A DNA stretch of 64,000 nucleotides from Ignavibacteria bacterium UBA2373. Its GTDB lineage: Bacteria; Bacteroidota; Ignavibacteria; Kapaibacteriales; UBA961. The notes below the pieces were generated by a model. That model ran no database searches, had not been told where the DNA came from, and saw only the letters and a program-made list of their open reading frames with translations. Position 1 is the first letter of the stretch. Every line of letters begins with the position of its first letter. The stretch spans positions 1 through 64,000 of the forward strand of contig DDTD01000028.1 of the NCBI GenBank assembly GCA_002344005.1. The letters run 5' to 3'. A program made the translations under genes and the position numbers. Shown piece after piece: positions 47,201 through 56,350 of this stretch.

Positions 47201-48907
47201 GACTGTATATTCTCCGGTAGATAAACCGGGACCTCTTTGCACAGTACGCGCATCGTTTATATCATTATTATCTGTTAAGCCATTTGGAAATAGAGTTGTA
47301 GCAGTTATTGAAGATAATGTTTTTGCCGGAAATGACGGTGTACCTAAAATTACTGTCGCCGTTTGCCCGGGTTCAATAGCTGTTGTATGGCGTACAGTTG
47401 TTTGTGGCGTTCCATTAAATGTCCAACTGATGCGAACAGAATCCAAACGTTGTGTTCCATAATTTTTTACCATTACGCTGACTTGTTGCCCACCTTGTGC
47501 AAACGGTATTGTTGGGGTAAGAATTGATGTCACACCCGCATCAATACCCGATATAGCAGACAAACGAGCTACAAAAGCATCATCAGCTCCATTACCACCA
47601 AGAATGATTTGATCAAATGTACTTCTAAAGAATGTTGTACCTGTATAATACGATTCACCACCGTCACCGGCAGCAACACCATTACCTGCATCATCAGATT
47701 CACCACCGGCAGAGCGAGCAAATTCGAGTACACCTGCTGAAGTATATTTCATTGCAAATACATCTGTACCTCCGGCATGAGTAAGAGCGATTGCTCCTTG
47801 CGAATATGGAGCTGAAAATATGCCCGTGGCATACATTGCATTTACTGCGTCTGTCCCAACTCCCATTACAGCATTAGCACCTGCGCCACCGATACGCACA
47901 GCCCAATCAGGCACGCCACTTAGGGTATCAATACGTACCATAAAGCCACCGGATGTACCCGGTCTTGCTAAAGCAGTTGAAGCAAAATTAATAGTATCAC
48001 TTTTGAATGATCCGCCAAGTACCAATCGCCGATTTGGTGTCAAAGCCATATCATTAATCATATCGTCTTGGGCACGTCCCCAATGACGCACCCATTGAAA
48101 TGCACCCGTTGAAGAATATTTTGCCACAAAAGCATCATGACCACCGGCGGAAACAATAGTGCCAACTTGTTTTAAGGAATCCGTAAATGATCCGCCAATA
48201 TATACGGCAGATGCTGTGGCAACAATATCAAGAGCGGAAGCCATACTTGTGGAACCACCTTGTTTTGACCATTGTTCTGTACCATTAAGATTATATGAAG
48301 CAACGAAGAAATCTGTTTTACCAACCGCACGCATCATAGCAAGATTACCAAATCGGGTCGAGTCTTTAAAGGAACCGCTGATATAAAGACTATTGCCCGC
48401 AACAGTTATACCTTCAGCTGTATCATCTTGTGCAGACCCTGCTCTTTTAACCCATTGCAACACACCGTTAGTATTGTACTTAGCAACAAATATGTCACGA
48501 CCGCCGGCACTGACAAGTTGCTGTAGCCCAAAAGTAGCAGTACCGCTAAACCAGCCGGTAACATAGACATCGCCATCGGCACTTACAGCCAAAGCAGTTG
48601 CTCTATCATCGCCCGACCCACCTGCTTTTTGCGCCCAAACAGCTTGTCCTTGTTGGGTAAAACGCCCTACATACATATCACTGCCACCGGATGAAGTCAG
48701 AAGAGCTGCTCCCATAATTGTTGTAGCGGAAAAACTTCCGCATGAAAAAACACTTGCCCCATTTACTTCAATGGCTGCTCCGAACTCTGTACCAATACCA
48801 CCATACCGTTGGGCATTCTGCCATGTCGGTTCTTGTGATCTGGTCGAAACAATTGCGCCAAAAAGCATTATACATGCCAATAGCATCCTACGTGTCGTGT
48901 GTTTCAT
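44270..48907 (-). CDS. Very large T9SS cargo: SBBP propeller, beta-helix and Ig-like domains
   Basis: Start 48907 (MKHTTRRMLLACIMLFG) agrees with a promoter box at 48947-48954. 1545 residues with a signal peptide. Residues ~30-455 are about eight SBBP/propeller-like repeats (SADGDVYVTGWFSG, GGRDIFVAKYNTNG, QWVKRAG). Then comes a CARDB-like domain (~460-540; DAGVTSILTPTIPF), a right-handed parallel beta-helix (~600-900; IIESNTVQNFTTHGLSLSD, VTQNNISNIPSGAGI), and four Ig-like domains (~970-1450, each with QWQKNG or WRRNG and a DSG/DGFY.C core). It closes with a T9SS sorting domain (SITPNPASTTAQLSF, VSGAYYCAVEIG). It is a probable surface protein, possibly glycan-binding; no catalytic site recognised. 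Confidence 0.88.
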   Translation of the reverse strand: MKHTTRRMLLACIMLFGAIVSTRSQEPTWQNAQRYGGIGTEFGAAIEVNGASVFSCGSFSATTIMGAALLTSSGGSDMYVGRFTQQGQAVWAQKAGGSGDDRATALAVSADGDVYVTGWFSGTATFGLQQLVSAGGRDIFVAKYNTNGVLQWVKRAGSAQDDTAEGITVAGNSLYISGSFKDSTRFGNLAMMRAVGKTDFFVASYNLNGTEQWSKQGGSTSMASALDIVATASAVYIGGSFTDSLKQVGTIVSAGGHDAFVAKYSSTGAFQWVRHWGRAQDDMINDMALTPNRRLVLGGSFKSDTINFASTALARPGTSGGFMVRIDTLSGVPDWAVRIGGAGANAVMGVGTDAVNAMYATGIFSAPYSQGAIALTHAGGTDVFAMKYTSAGVLEFARSAGGESDDAGNGVAAGDGGESYYTGTTFFRSTFDQIILGGNGADDAFVARLSAISGIDAGVTSILTPTIPFAQGGQQVSVMVKNYGTQRLDSVRISWTFNGTPQTTVRHTTAIEPGQTATVILGTPSFPAKTLSSITATTLFPNGLTDNNDINDARTVQRGPGLSTGEYTVGGSAPDFGSVQLANEYLHIAGVLGRVTMNIRSGNYEGPWEITTIPGLTGERRRIEFRRDDNQTTNPVISYNAIYPNNNYALMISGADWLTFTNINFTSTGTSAFSRVALLNNNTRAIRLEGCQFTVAANTLSADNNFVVADNNICDSLIVRNCTFTRGAIGFDLAESAVDRSNIIIESNTVQNFTTHGLSLSDIISPIITKNTVKTNSNSVIGLSVSNSSGSATVTQNNISNIPSGAGIVASSLESLVTSPSLFANNMVKIGNATTQESYGIIVFNSHNCSLYHNTVNNASTDRSQASLLIENGSGVQLLNNIFYNSGGGRVLDIEYAMTNPLIASDFNNLYTNGPILSRWNNGMTVDTIYSLQELRNDKSIDINSVARNTTFAADGVHLTFVDETLYGTPTIAAIVPQDIDNQMRRNYYRGADEIIPMITLTKQPQRTVACAGDNVVFEIEGTITNAGVLNYQWQKNGVNIMDSTRSRLVLRNVTYDNDGFYRCIVSGNSGADTIYSSIGQLSVTTKTEILRDPLPSYLLTGDNARFEVLAEAAPIISLGKVRYTWLRGTTVLQNSQRISGQGTPVLQILSVQPSDTGRTYRVIVDGACGSDTSAYFSLLLPGGTFSIQPQDAEVCANERVQLTTEVKTNVTNPTIIYQWRRNGTPITDDGRVTGTASPVLTINAVSSADTLGAYTLYVRIQELNSEFISNPVRVILKKATSIVTAPSNVNACPGKPVTLTVGAQGAAIRYQWQLNEQNIAGATTATLTINNLNEQNIGQYRVVVTGDCGTVTSANATVGLIDPAKFLIEPPAQIIANPGTQLVINIPAGGQIPITYQWYKNGVPLQNETLNPFFKNNITFADSGTYYCVARNVCDSVISKSVRVKIVPTSVEDMSYGESNDISITPNPASTTAQLSFAARQAAPYTLRIYDAAGRIVHTQEGVATQMRETIELSAEALDLVSGAYYCAVEIGTKRMVVPIVFIP

Positions 48908-49165
48908 AATACTAACACTTTTATTTTGTGAAACATAAATTTTAAGCAAAATTACGGTTTTGAGAATGAAGACTTAATTTATACCTCAAAAAAACATTTA
49001 TTGTCTTCACTTTTTACTTTACAATCTATTCTATAAGATTGAATCTCGTGCAATATTATGGCAAAATTTGATTTAGCAATTATTGACATCACGCACTATG
49101 AACATATAATCAGGTATAACACTTAAGTTTAGGTATAGAAACCACCCATCATCTATTCAAAACCT
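48908..49165. other. Intergenic region upstream of the large secreted gene
   Basis: 258 bases; holds the TAATTTTG box (minus) at 48947-48954. A second box-like string (CAAAATTTG) near 49062 is not an exact match. No other element seen. Confidence 0.4.
48947..48954 (-). promoter_or_regulatory. -7 promoter box (TAATTTTG) for the 1545-residue cargo gene
   Basis: Exact TAnnTTTG match 40 bases before the chosen start; it lies inside the longer in-frame extension and so supports the shorter start. Confidence 0.55.
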
Positions 49166-50743
49166 TCACTCATCTCCCTTTTGAGGCGAGTACGGCAAAC
49201 GTCCGTGTACATTAGCAGTTTTTACTACGGTTCTTCCGCATAACTCTGTTATTCGTAATAACTTGTCGAAATTAATCTTGGAAATTTCATCAGTTACTTT
49301 ATGATAGTCCGCATGTTCTCCGCTAAAATAAAACAAGACCGGTATTTTTTTCTTGGCAAAATTGGCTTGATCGCTTCTAAAGAAAAACTGTTCAGCATCA
49401 TATTTGATAGTAAACGGATTGGACATTTTTTGATTCTCTTTTTCATTTAATTCTGCTAGCTCAGGGCAACGCGAATTTCCTCCAACGGATAGTGTATTGC
49501 TATCGTTTCTGCCTATCATATCCATATTGAACATAGCCACACATTGTTGCAATGGTAATGGTGATGTTTCCACAAAGGCACGTGAACCGTATAGTCCTTT
49601 TTCTTCGCCACTGAAAGCTACAAATACAATATCTCGCTGAAGTTCATCCGCTATTGTTGCCATGGATTGCGCTAAAAGCAACAAACCTGTGGTTCCGGAA
49701 GCATTATCATCTGCTCCATTGAAAATTGAGTCTTTCTGCTTTGACTGTGGACGTGAAAATCCCACATGGTCATAGTGAGCACCGATAACAATATATTCTC
49801 CCTTGCTTTTTGCACCTTTAATAATACCCATGACATTTTTCACAGGTGTTTTTTTGGTCACGAATGTAACCGTAAAATCAGAAATTTTTATATCCTTTGT
49901 AAAATCAAATGATTGTGGTAAAGAAAGACTATCCATACGAGATACGAGTGTACGCAAAGATTCTACAGACCCAAACAACAAAGAGGCTATTTTTTCACCG
50001 GCATGTACAACCGGCATAGTTTCCACAGTACCGTCATCATATACCAATGGCATTTTTTCTCCCGATAAAGCCGGGTATAAAGAAGGAAAGGGATAGCCGA
50101 CGGGTCTTAACTTCATACGCAGGAGAGGATTACTAAAAATAATAACACCTTTTGCACCTCGCAATCGAGCATTACGTACTTTTGTTCTTATACCTCTCTC
50201 ACGTCCTTCCCCTTCTGAACTCTGACGGGCAATACCAAAAGTCGGCATACCACCAATCATCACAACAATTTTATCACGTACATCAATAGCTGCAAAATCA
50301 TCATAATTTTTTGATGAATCAACCCAACCGAATCCGGCAAAAACCAATGAGGCATCCTTGATTTCAGCTTCACCCGAAATGCTGAACGGAATAAAGTCAT
50401 GCTTTAACATAAACACATGAATGCTGTCTTTGTTTTTGCAAGCAAGTCTTGTGGGACTTCCCAAATCAAATTCTTTCACAGAATAAGTATGATAATATTG
50501 TCCTTGTATAGGGCTGACACCGTATGAAGCGAAATTTTTTGCAATATATGCCGCCGCAGAATCAAGTTCAGGACTGGGGGTATCGCGCCCTTTCATTTTG
50601 TCGGACGAAAGTATATTCATGTGGGAATATGCATTCTCATAGGTAAGAAATGTGCGTGGGAAATGGGCTTCTCCTCCGGCAACATTAGTCAATGTAAAGC
50701 CATATATTACTATCACATACAATATTCTAAGCAAACTCTTCAT
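49166..50743 (-). CDS. Secreted M28-family zinc aminopeptidase-like protein
   Basis: Start 50743 gives a signal peptide (MKSLLRILYVIVIYGF). 525 residues. A PA-like insert (ASLVFAGFGWVDS, IDVRDKIVVMIGG) precedes or interrupts the M28 peptidase core. The co-catalytic zinc ligands are visible: H in GAHYDHVGF, D in NGADDNASGT, E-E in FSGEEKGLYG, D in NMDMIGRND and H in GEHADYHKV. Enzymes of this type release N-terminal residues from peptides in the periplasm or outside. It starts 13 bases after the nifU-like gene and is probably in its operon, an unexplained partnership. Confidence 0.88.
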   Translation of the reverse strand: MKSLLRILYVIVIYGFTLTNVAGGEAHFPRTFLTYENAYSHMNILSSDKMKGRDTPSPELDSAAAYIAKNFASYGVSPIQGQYYHTYSVKEFDLGSPTRLACKNKDSIHVFMLKHDFIPFSISGEAEIKDASLVFAGFGWVDSSKNYDDFAAIDVRDKIVVMIGGMPTFGIARQSSEGEGRERGIRTKVRNARLRGAKGVIIFSNPLLRMKLRPVGYPFPSLYPALSGEKMPLVYDDGTVETMPVVHAGEKIASLLFGSVESLRTLVSRMDSLSLPQSFDFTKDIKISDFTVTFVTKKTPVKNVMGIIKGAKSKGEYIVIGAHYDHVGFSRPQSKQKDSIFNGADDNASGTTGLLLLAQSMATIADELQRDIVFVAFSGEEKGLYGSRAFVETSPLPLQQCVAMFNMDMIGRNDSNTLSVGGNSRCPELAELNEKENQKMSNPFTIKYDAEQFFFRSDQANFAKKKIPVLFYFSGEHADYHKVTDEISKINFDKLLRITELCGRTVVKTANVHGRLPYSPQKGDE

Positions 50744-50756
50744 ATATTTTTTACAG

Positions 50757-50999
50757 TTAAGAAACAGATTCAATTCTTTTGACAATAGGAACATGAGCAA
50801 TAATCATTCGTTCAATACCGCCACGGAGAGTCATTCCAGCCATAGGACATGTTTTACAATTCCCAAGTAAGCGAATTTCTACAACATGGGTATCCGGCTC
50901 ATAACGGACAAACTCCACATTACCGCCGTCTTCCATTAAATATGGCCTTACCTGTTCCAGAACGGTTTCGATTGCTTGTTCTATTAGTGTCGTTTCCAT
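50757..50999 (-). CDS. NifU C-terminal-domain iron-sulfur scaffold protein
   Basis: 80 residues, one NifU-like domain: RPYLMEDGGNVEFV, the cluster-binding CKTCPMAGMT (CxxC) and TLRGGIERMI. Such stand-alone domains carry a 4Fe-4S cluster and hand it to apo-proteins. It is 18 bases downstream of the Mrp ATPase, with which it forms a common assembly pair. Confidence 0.93.
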   Translation of the reverse strand: METTLIEQAIETVLEQVRPYLMEDGGNVEFVRYEPDTHVVEIRLLGNCKTCPMAGMTLRGGIERMIIAHVPIVKRIESVS

Positions 51000-51017
51000 C
51001 GTAAAATTTCCATTGTA

Positions 51018-52115
51018 TTAGAGTGTTATTTGTACAACAGGCTGTTCCATTTTTTTGAGATTCACTTTTCGCACTTGTGAGACGACAGAAGCAGTAATCT
51101 CTCTTAATAGTTGTCCTTGAGAAAAATCATCAGGATTGAGCACCACAGGCATACCTTCATCCCCCCCTGATCGCGTTCCTAAAGTCAGTGGTACCTCACC
51201 AAGAAATGGCACATTAGCTTGTAAAGCAGCCATTTTACCGCCACCTCTACCAAAAATATCATATCGCTTTTCCGGCATATCGGGCGGTATGAAATAGCTC
51301 ATGTTCTCGATGACACCAAGTATATCCACATTGACTTTACGAAACATAGAGATACTTCTGCGTACATCAGCTAATGATATTTCTTGCGGAGTTGTTACCA
51401 TAACAGCACCTGTTAACGGAATCTTTTGCGTCAATGTCAGTTGTATATCACCTGTACCGGGAGGTAAATCAAATACAAGAAAGTCGAGTTCACCCCATGC
51501 AATTTGTTCAACAAGAGTCGTAAAGTATCCTGCAAGCATCGGTCCTCGCATAATTGCTGCTTGGTCACGCTCCATCACAAAACCTATAGAAGCGACTTTC
51601 ACACCATATTGCTCATTGGGGAAACCAAGCACACGACCATCTTCTGTTTTCTCAGCTCGCATTTGTTCATCTGCCATACCGAACATTGTGGGCTGACTTG
51701 GTCCATAGATGTCAGCGTCTAACAAACCCACGCGGGCACCTTTTTGAGCAAGAGCAGCAGCCAGATTTGCAGCAATCGTGCTCTTACCTACTCCACCTTT
51801 GCCGGAAGCAACAGCGATTAACTGCGAAACATTCGGCAATACTCCGGCATTTGCAAGACGAGGAACCTCCTTCTCACGTACAAATACCGTTATTTGACTT
51901 CCGGGGGCAATCGCAGCCACAGCTTGCTTTACTCTTTGGTCAATTGTTTGAGCCACCCAGTGCACAGGGGGTATCAATTCTAAATAAACATTTATCGCAT
52001 TGTCGCTTAACTGTATATTACTGATAGCGTTAAGCTCTGCTAATGTGAACCCTAAATCATTATCGGCAACTTGACCGACAGCTTCCCTTATCTGAGTTTC
52101 AACTAATTGATTCAT
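51018..52115 (-). CDS. Mrp/ApbC-family iron-sulfur cluster carrier ATPase
   Basis: 365 residues. N-terminal MIP18/DUF59 domain (~1-90; EAVGQVADNDLGF), then the deviant Walker A ASGKGGVGKSTIAANLA, the GLLDADIYGPSQPTMFG segment, and FDLPPGTGDIQLTL. The usual C-terminal CxxC of some Mrp proteins is not present. It loads Fe-S clusters onto targets with ATP hydrolysis. First gene of a three-gene unit (mrp, nifU-like, M28). Confidence 0.95.
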   Translation of the reverse strand: MNQLVETQIREAVGQVADNDLGFTLAELNAISNIQLSDNAINVYLELIPPVHWVAQTIDQRVKQAVAAIAPGSQITVFVREKEVPRLANAGVLPNVSQLIAVASGKGGVGKSTIAANLAAALAQKGARVGLLDADIYGPSQPTMFGMADEQMRAEKTEDGRVLGFPNEQYGVKVASIGFVMERDQAAIMRGPMLAGYFTTLVEQIAWGELDFLVFDLPPGTGDIQLTLTQKIPLTGAVMVTTPQEISLADVRRSISMFRKVNVDILGVIENMSYFIPPDMPEKRYDIFGRGGGKMAALQANVPFLGEVPLTLGTRSGGDEGMPVVLNPDDFSQGQLLREITASVVSQVRKVNLKKMEQPVVQITL

Positions 52116-52436
52116 AAATCTTTATGTAAAATTGGTTTTATATAATGTTGCGGTGACGTATTATTTGTAACCTTACTGTACATCATGCACACTATAGCAA
52201 AAAGATTGCTACAAGGGATATTTGATCCAATTGCTTGATTGTTGTAAGTATGAAACAGAATCTGTCTATTTCAATCTTTACAGGTAGAACATATCTAACA
52301 ATGTAATGAAGATACACAGGTGCTAAATTTTGTTTTTTTTTGTCCAAGTGTATCATAAAAAAAAATATGTATGTAAATTTGCAAGATTGTTACTTTAACC
52401 AAAATTTTATTTATTTATCAAAAAGGTAGTATAACT
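52116..52436. other. Divergent intergenic region, Mrp operon and T9SS cargo
   Basis: 321 bases. One TAAATTTG box at 52374-52381 on the plus strand; no box recognised for the Mrp operon. Otherwise AT-rich without structure. Confidence 0.5.
52374..52381 (+). promoter_or_regulatory. -7 promoter box (TAAATTTG) for the 689-residue cargo gene
   Basis: Exact TAnnTTTG match 56 bases upstream of the start. Confidence 0.5.
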
Positions 52437-54506
52437 ATGAAAAAGTTAGTTACTTCATTGGCTCTTGCAGCTATGGCGTACACAGGTGCACAAGCCGGTG
52501 TTCCCAATCCAAAAGTTGCTTTGCCACAGAAAAAGCAAATCATGCCGCCATCAGTAACACTAACGAATGAGACAGCAAGCACTGATGTAAGCAAAGATGA
52601 GAATCCGCAAGCTCTAAGTTATCGGACTATTTTACAATCAACCTTTAACACGTCATTCTTCTCATATTTTCAGCCATCAAATCCGCTTGCTTACGATCCA
52701 ACATCCGGCATCATGGCTTTGGCTGCATCATCACTTACTCAATCCGGTGGTGACATGACCCTTCGCATAAGCACAAATAATGGTTCATCATGGACACCGC
52801 GAGTTCTTGTTCCATCGAATCAAAATCGTATCGTACTTATGCCGCAAGTGGCAATTTCAAATCCTGATGGTGAAACAACAGACTTAACTAAAATGGTTGT
52901 TGTTGCTTGTGGAGCAAACTATGATAATAATGGTGCAGGAAGCTATCAAAATGCTCGTTCCAGCACAGCTGCCGTCTTGATTGCCGGCGAAGATCCTCTT
53001 ATTGAAGAAATGACAAGCCCTAGTAATGCAAGTGATTACAGCTATACTTTCTCAGGAAAATTAACAAATTTTGACGATAGCAAAGGTGGAGGAATACTTT
53101 GGTCCGGAACACTTGATCCGGGTGATCCTGCAGCTGCACAAGCCGGTCAACATGGCGTTTGGGTCTATGGTAATGAAGCGGGTGATTTTACTGTAAAGTC
53201 TGTTCCCCAAAAATGGTCACCTGTAGCTGATATTTTCTATTTACCACCCGGGGCTACACTTGATGGTAATTATAGCAGCCCAATGATAAGCTGCTCTGAT
53301 CCGGATGGCAATCTCTACTCTTGGATATTTAATGTTTTTGCTGATGATCCGGATTTTAGCAACCGCAAACCGGCATTTTCCAAATCAACTGACGGCGGAA
53401 AAACATGGTCTGATTTCCAAAAATTTCCGGTTGAACTTTATCAAGAATATGCAAGTGCTCAAGGTGCTGCAAACGCTTCTTTCCGTTATCACTATAACCA
53501 AAATGGTGCTGTAGCAACCGGTGATGATCAAACGTCATTCTTTTTTATCATGGCTTTGGATGATAATACTGTTATTACAGGTGTTGATTTGGTAGAGGCT
53601 GCCTACAATAAAGGAACATGGACTTTACGTAAGGTTGCAACAATTAATGATAACCTAACCGATCATCCTGTCATTGCTCCTGTGACTGCAAGTTTTTGGG
53701 ATGCACTCACACAGGAAAGAGGAAATTCCGAGCCATGGGCTCAATATGATGAAAGTGATCTTGCTTTTGAAATTCAAGCAGCAAGAACTGTGGATGGTAG
53801 CGATGTCGTACTCAAATGGGTTAATAATAATTTTGCTCGCCGTGTCACTTTCAATAATCCAATCTATACTGCTCGTTCTGTACAACAACAGGGGCAAGTA
53901 GTTACTGTTGATGATACGGTACGCTTTATGTATAATACAGATGTGTATATGGCAACACGTAAAGGTAATAGCTCAACGTGGGGTAATGCACGCAATGTCA
54001 CAGACGATGACCGCTTCGACAAAGGAACAAAAATTCCTCCTGTCATTGCTTCCTTAGATAAAGTTCCTCTACTTACTCTTCATACTGTGACAACCGGTAA
54101 TAATAATCTCTTCGGCACTGGTAGAACACAATTTCCAACATCAGCTCGCGGATGTATTATTTCAGCATCGCAAGATGTAAAATTTGCTATGACTGATCCA
54201 TTTAGCACAGTAAGTGTCAATGACAATGAAACGGTCTCTACTTCTCAGTTCTCATTATCAGCACCAACACCAAATCCGGCGGCTGATAATTTCAGTTTCA
54301 GCTTCGCAACACAAAAATCGGGCAATGCTACAATTACAGTTTCCGATGCACTTGGTCGTACGGTAGCAACATTATACGATAACTATTTAGAAAATGGTAC
54401 CCATGCACGTAATGTGAACACATCTCAATTTGCGCCGGGGGTCTATTATATTTCATTAACTCTTGAAGGTCAAACACTTACAAAAGCTGTTTCCATCATG
54501 CGTTAA
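52437..54506 (+). CDS. T9SS-sorted secreted protein with BNR-type propeller
   Basis: 689 residues; AAAGGTAG about ten bases before the ATG and a signal peptide (MKKLVTSLALAAMAYTGAQA). The middle carries Asp-box/BNR-like motifs (ISTNNGSSWTPRV, STDGGKTWSDF) and suggests a sialidase-like propeller, but the catalytic Arg triad of sialidases is not evident. The C-terminus is a clear type A sorting domain (SAPTPNPAADNFSFSF, ITVSDALGRTVATL, FAPGVYYISLTLEG, TKAVSIMR). A strong terminator follows. Function unknown. It sits immediately upstream of porX, the T9SS regulator. Confidence 0.87.
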   Translation: MKKLVTSLALAAMAYTGAQAGVPNPKVALPQKKQIMPPSVTLTNETASTDVSKDENPQALSYRTILQSTFNTSFFSYFQPSNPLAYDPTSGIMALAASSLTQSGGDMTLRISTNNGSSWTPRVLVPSNQNRIVLMPQVAISNPDGETTDLTKMVVVACGANYDNNGAGSYQNARSSTAAVLIAGEDPLIEEMTSPSNASDYSYTFSGKLTNFDDSKGGGILWSGTLDPGDPAAAQAGQHGVWVYGNEAGDFTVKSVPQKWSPVADIFYLPPGATLDGNYSSPMISCSDPDGNLYSWIFNVFADDPDFSNRKPAFSKSTDGGKTWSDFQKFPVELYQEYASAQGAANASFRYHYNQNGAVATGDDQTSFFFIMALDDNTVITGVDLVEAAYNKGTWTLRKVATINDNLTDHPVIAPVTASFWDALTQERGNSEPWAQYDESDLAFEIQAARTVDGSDVVLKWVNNNFARRVTFNNPIYTARSVQQQGQVVTVDDTVRFMYNTDVYMATRKGNSSTWGNARNVTDDDRFDKGTKIPPVIASLDKVPLLTLHTVTTGNNNLFGTGRTQFPTSARGCIISASQDVKFAMTDPFSTVSVNDNETVSTSQFSLSAPTPNPAADNFSFSFATQKSGNATITVSDALGRTVATLYDNYLENGTHARNVNTSQFAPGVYYISLTLEGQTLTKAVSIMR

Positions 54507-54532
54507 TTCAAAAATTAACTGATACATTGTAT

Positions 54533-54568
54533 GCCGTCGTATTCAACAGAGTACGGCGGTTTTTTTTA
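54533..54568 (+). terminator. Terminator of the 689-residue cargo gene
   Basis: Stem GCCGTCGTA / TACGGCGGT (one G-T pair) with a 10-base loop, then T8. Confidence 0.9.
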
Positions 54569-54711
54569 TTACACGAAATTTAATGTAAAACGTCAGTCAA
54601 GAAAACTACTCATAAATTTTCAGAGAATTCATCTATAGATATTGTTCCCACATTGACATTGTCCTCAGCCGATACTCGGTATGAATTACTCTTATTTATA
54701 GAAAGTACAGT

Positions 54712-56280
54712 ATGGAACAAACAAAAGGCAAAATCCTCTGGATTGATGATGAGATTGATTTACTGCGACCTCATATTATACTCCTTACACAGCGCGGTTA
54801 TGAAGTAAATACTGCCTCCAATGGCGACGATGCCCTTGAAATAGCGCGCCGTGAACGCCACGATTTATATTTTCTCGATGAATCAATGGTAGGAATGAGC
54901 GGCTTGGACACATTGCCATTGCTCAAAGAAATAGACCCTGATATCCCCGTGGTCATGGTCACCAAAAATGAAGCGGAATCGGTGATGGAAGAAGCCATCG
55001 GTAAAAAAATTGACGATTATTTAACCAAGCCGGTTAACCCTGCACAAATTCTTGCTGCATGTAAAAAATTCCTTGAGTCACGCAGAATCACCAAAGAGAA
55101 ATTTACCCAAGACTATTTACAGGGATTTACGGATATTTCACGTCGCTTATTCGGCTATTTAGAATGGAATGACTGGCTTGATATCTACACAAAATTAGTC
55201 AATTTCAGTCTTGACTTGGATAAACATCCTGAACTTGGTTTTGCTCAGACCCTGCAAGACCAATGGCGCGAATGTAATGCTGCTTTTGGTAGATTTATTG
55301 AGGATAATTATCGCGGATGGATTGCTTCTCCGGATAAGTCTTCGCCCAAGTTATCGCCGCATATACTTGATACATATCTGCAACCAAAATTGCAGGCAGG
55401 TAAAAAGACATTTTTTATTATCGTTGACTGTATGCGTTTAGATCAGTGGTTAATGATGGAAGAATTGATTCGCCCTTATTTTTCTGTACAAAAGGAATAC
55501 TATAATTCGATTATACCTACAGCCACGCCATTTGCACGTAATTCCATATTTGCAGGATTATTTCCATCGGAATTTTTCAAACATTATCCCCAATACTCTC
55601 CGGATCTTGCTGCCGGCGAACATAGTCAAAATGCACATGAGAAAGAATTATTACAACAATGGGTTAAAAGAAGAAGAATTCCATTAAAAAACGATGTACA
55701 ATATATCAAAGTTATAGACACAGATTTTGGTAAAAAAATAGAGAATCAAATATTGCGTTACGCCCAAAATGATCTTACTGCTATTGTGTTCAATGCTGTG
55801 GACATGATTGCACATTCGCGATCTGATTATGCAATCCTAAAAGAAATTGCTCCGGATGAATCAGCATACCGCTCATTAACAAAATCATGGTTTCAACACT
55901 CAAGTTTATTTGGCATATTACGAACATTATCTGAAGTGAAAGATATCAGTATTGTTATAACAACCGATCATGGTTCTGTACGTTGTATGCACCCCGTCAA
56001 AGCTTTTGGCGATAGAGAAACGAGCACATGTCTTCGATTTAAATATGGTCGTAATGTAAAAGCAGATGGTAAATCAACATTACATATAAAATCGCCGGAA
56101 GAATACAAATTACCGAACACAGGTCTTTCAACGAATTATATTATTGCTAAAGAAGATATATATTATGTGTATCCGACAGATTACAACCATTATGCGCAGC
56201 GTTATCGGGACAGCATACAACATGGTGGTATTTCGATGGAGGAGATGATTCTACCTGTCATAACATTAGAAAACAAATAA
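54712..56280 (+). CDS. porX: PorX-type response regulator with PglZ domain, T9SS regulator
   Basis: 522 residues. Receiver domain (1-120): acidic pocket D12/D13 in WIDDEIDLL, phospho-acceptor D56 in YFLDESMVG, and K106 in DYLTKPVNP. A helical linker (~130-220) is followed by an alkaline-phosphatase-superfamily PglZ domain: FFIIVDCMRLDQW with D239, SIIPTATPFARNS with T270, and TTDHGSVRC near the C-terminus, all expected zinc/nucleophile positions. In Porphyromonas gingivalis PorX, with sensor PorY and SigP, controls T9SS genes. No porY-like complete sensor lies next to it here. It is monocistronic between terminators, amid T9SS cargo genes. Confidence 0.93.
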   Translation: MEQTKGKILWIDDEIDLLRPHIILLTQRGYEVNTASNGDDALEIARRERHDLYFLDESMVGMSGLDTLPLLKEIDPDIPVVMVTKNEAESVMEEAIGKKIDDYLTKPVNPAQILAACKKFLESRRITKEKFTQDYLQGFTDISRRLFGYLEWNDWLDIYTKLVNFSLDLDKHPELGFAQTLQDQWRECNAAFGRFIEDNYRGWIASPDKSSPKLSPHILDTYLQPKLQAGKKTFFIIVDCMRLDQWLMMEELIRPYFSVQKEYYNSIIPTATPFARNSIFAGLFPSEFFKHYPQYSPDLAAGEHSQNAHEKELLQQWVKRRRIPLKNDVQYIKVIDTDFGKKIENQILRYAQNDLTAIVFNAVDMIAHSRSDYAILKEIAPDESAYRSLTKSWFQHSSLFGILRTLSEVKDISIVITTDHGSVRCMHPVKAFGDRETSTCLRFKYGRNVKADGKSTLHIKSPEEYKLPNTGLSTNYIIAKEDIYYVYPTDYNHYAQRYRDSIQHGGISMEEMILPVITLENK

Positions 56281-56312
56281 TACAGATTTGTTAATACAAT
56301 TAATCTAAAAAT

Positions 56313-56350
56313 AAGAATTGCTTGAAGTATTTCAAGCAATTCTTATTTTT
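56313..56350. terminator. Bidirectional terminator between porX and the LCP gene
   Basis: Perfect 14-bp stem AAGAATTGCTTGAA / TTCAAGCAATTCTT, loop of four bases, T-run on both sides. It overlaps the last codon of the LCP gene. Confidence 0.9.
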
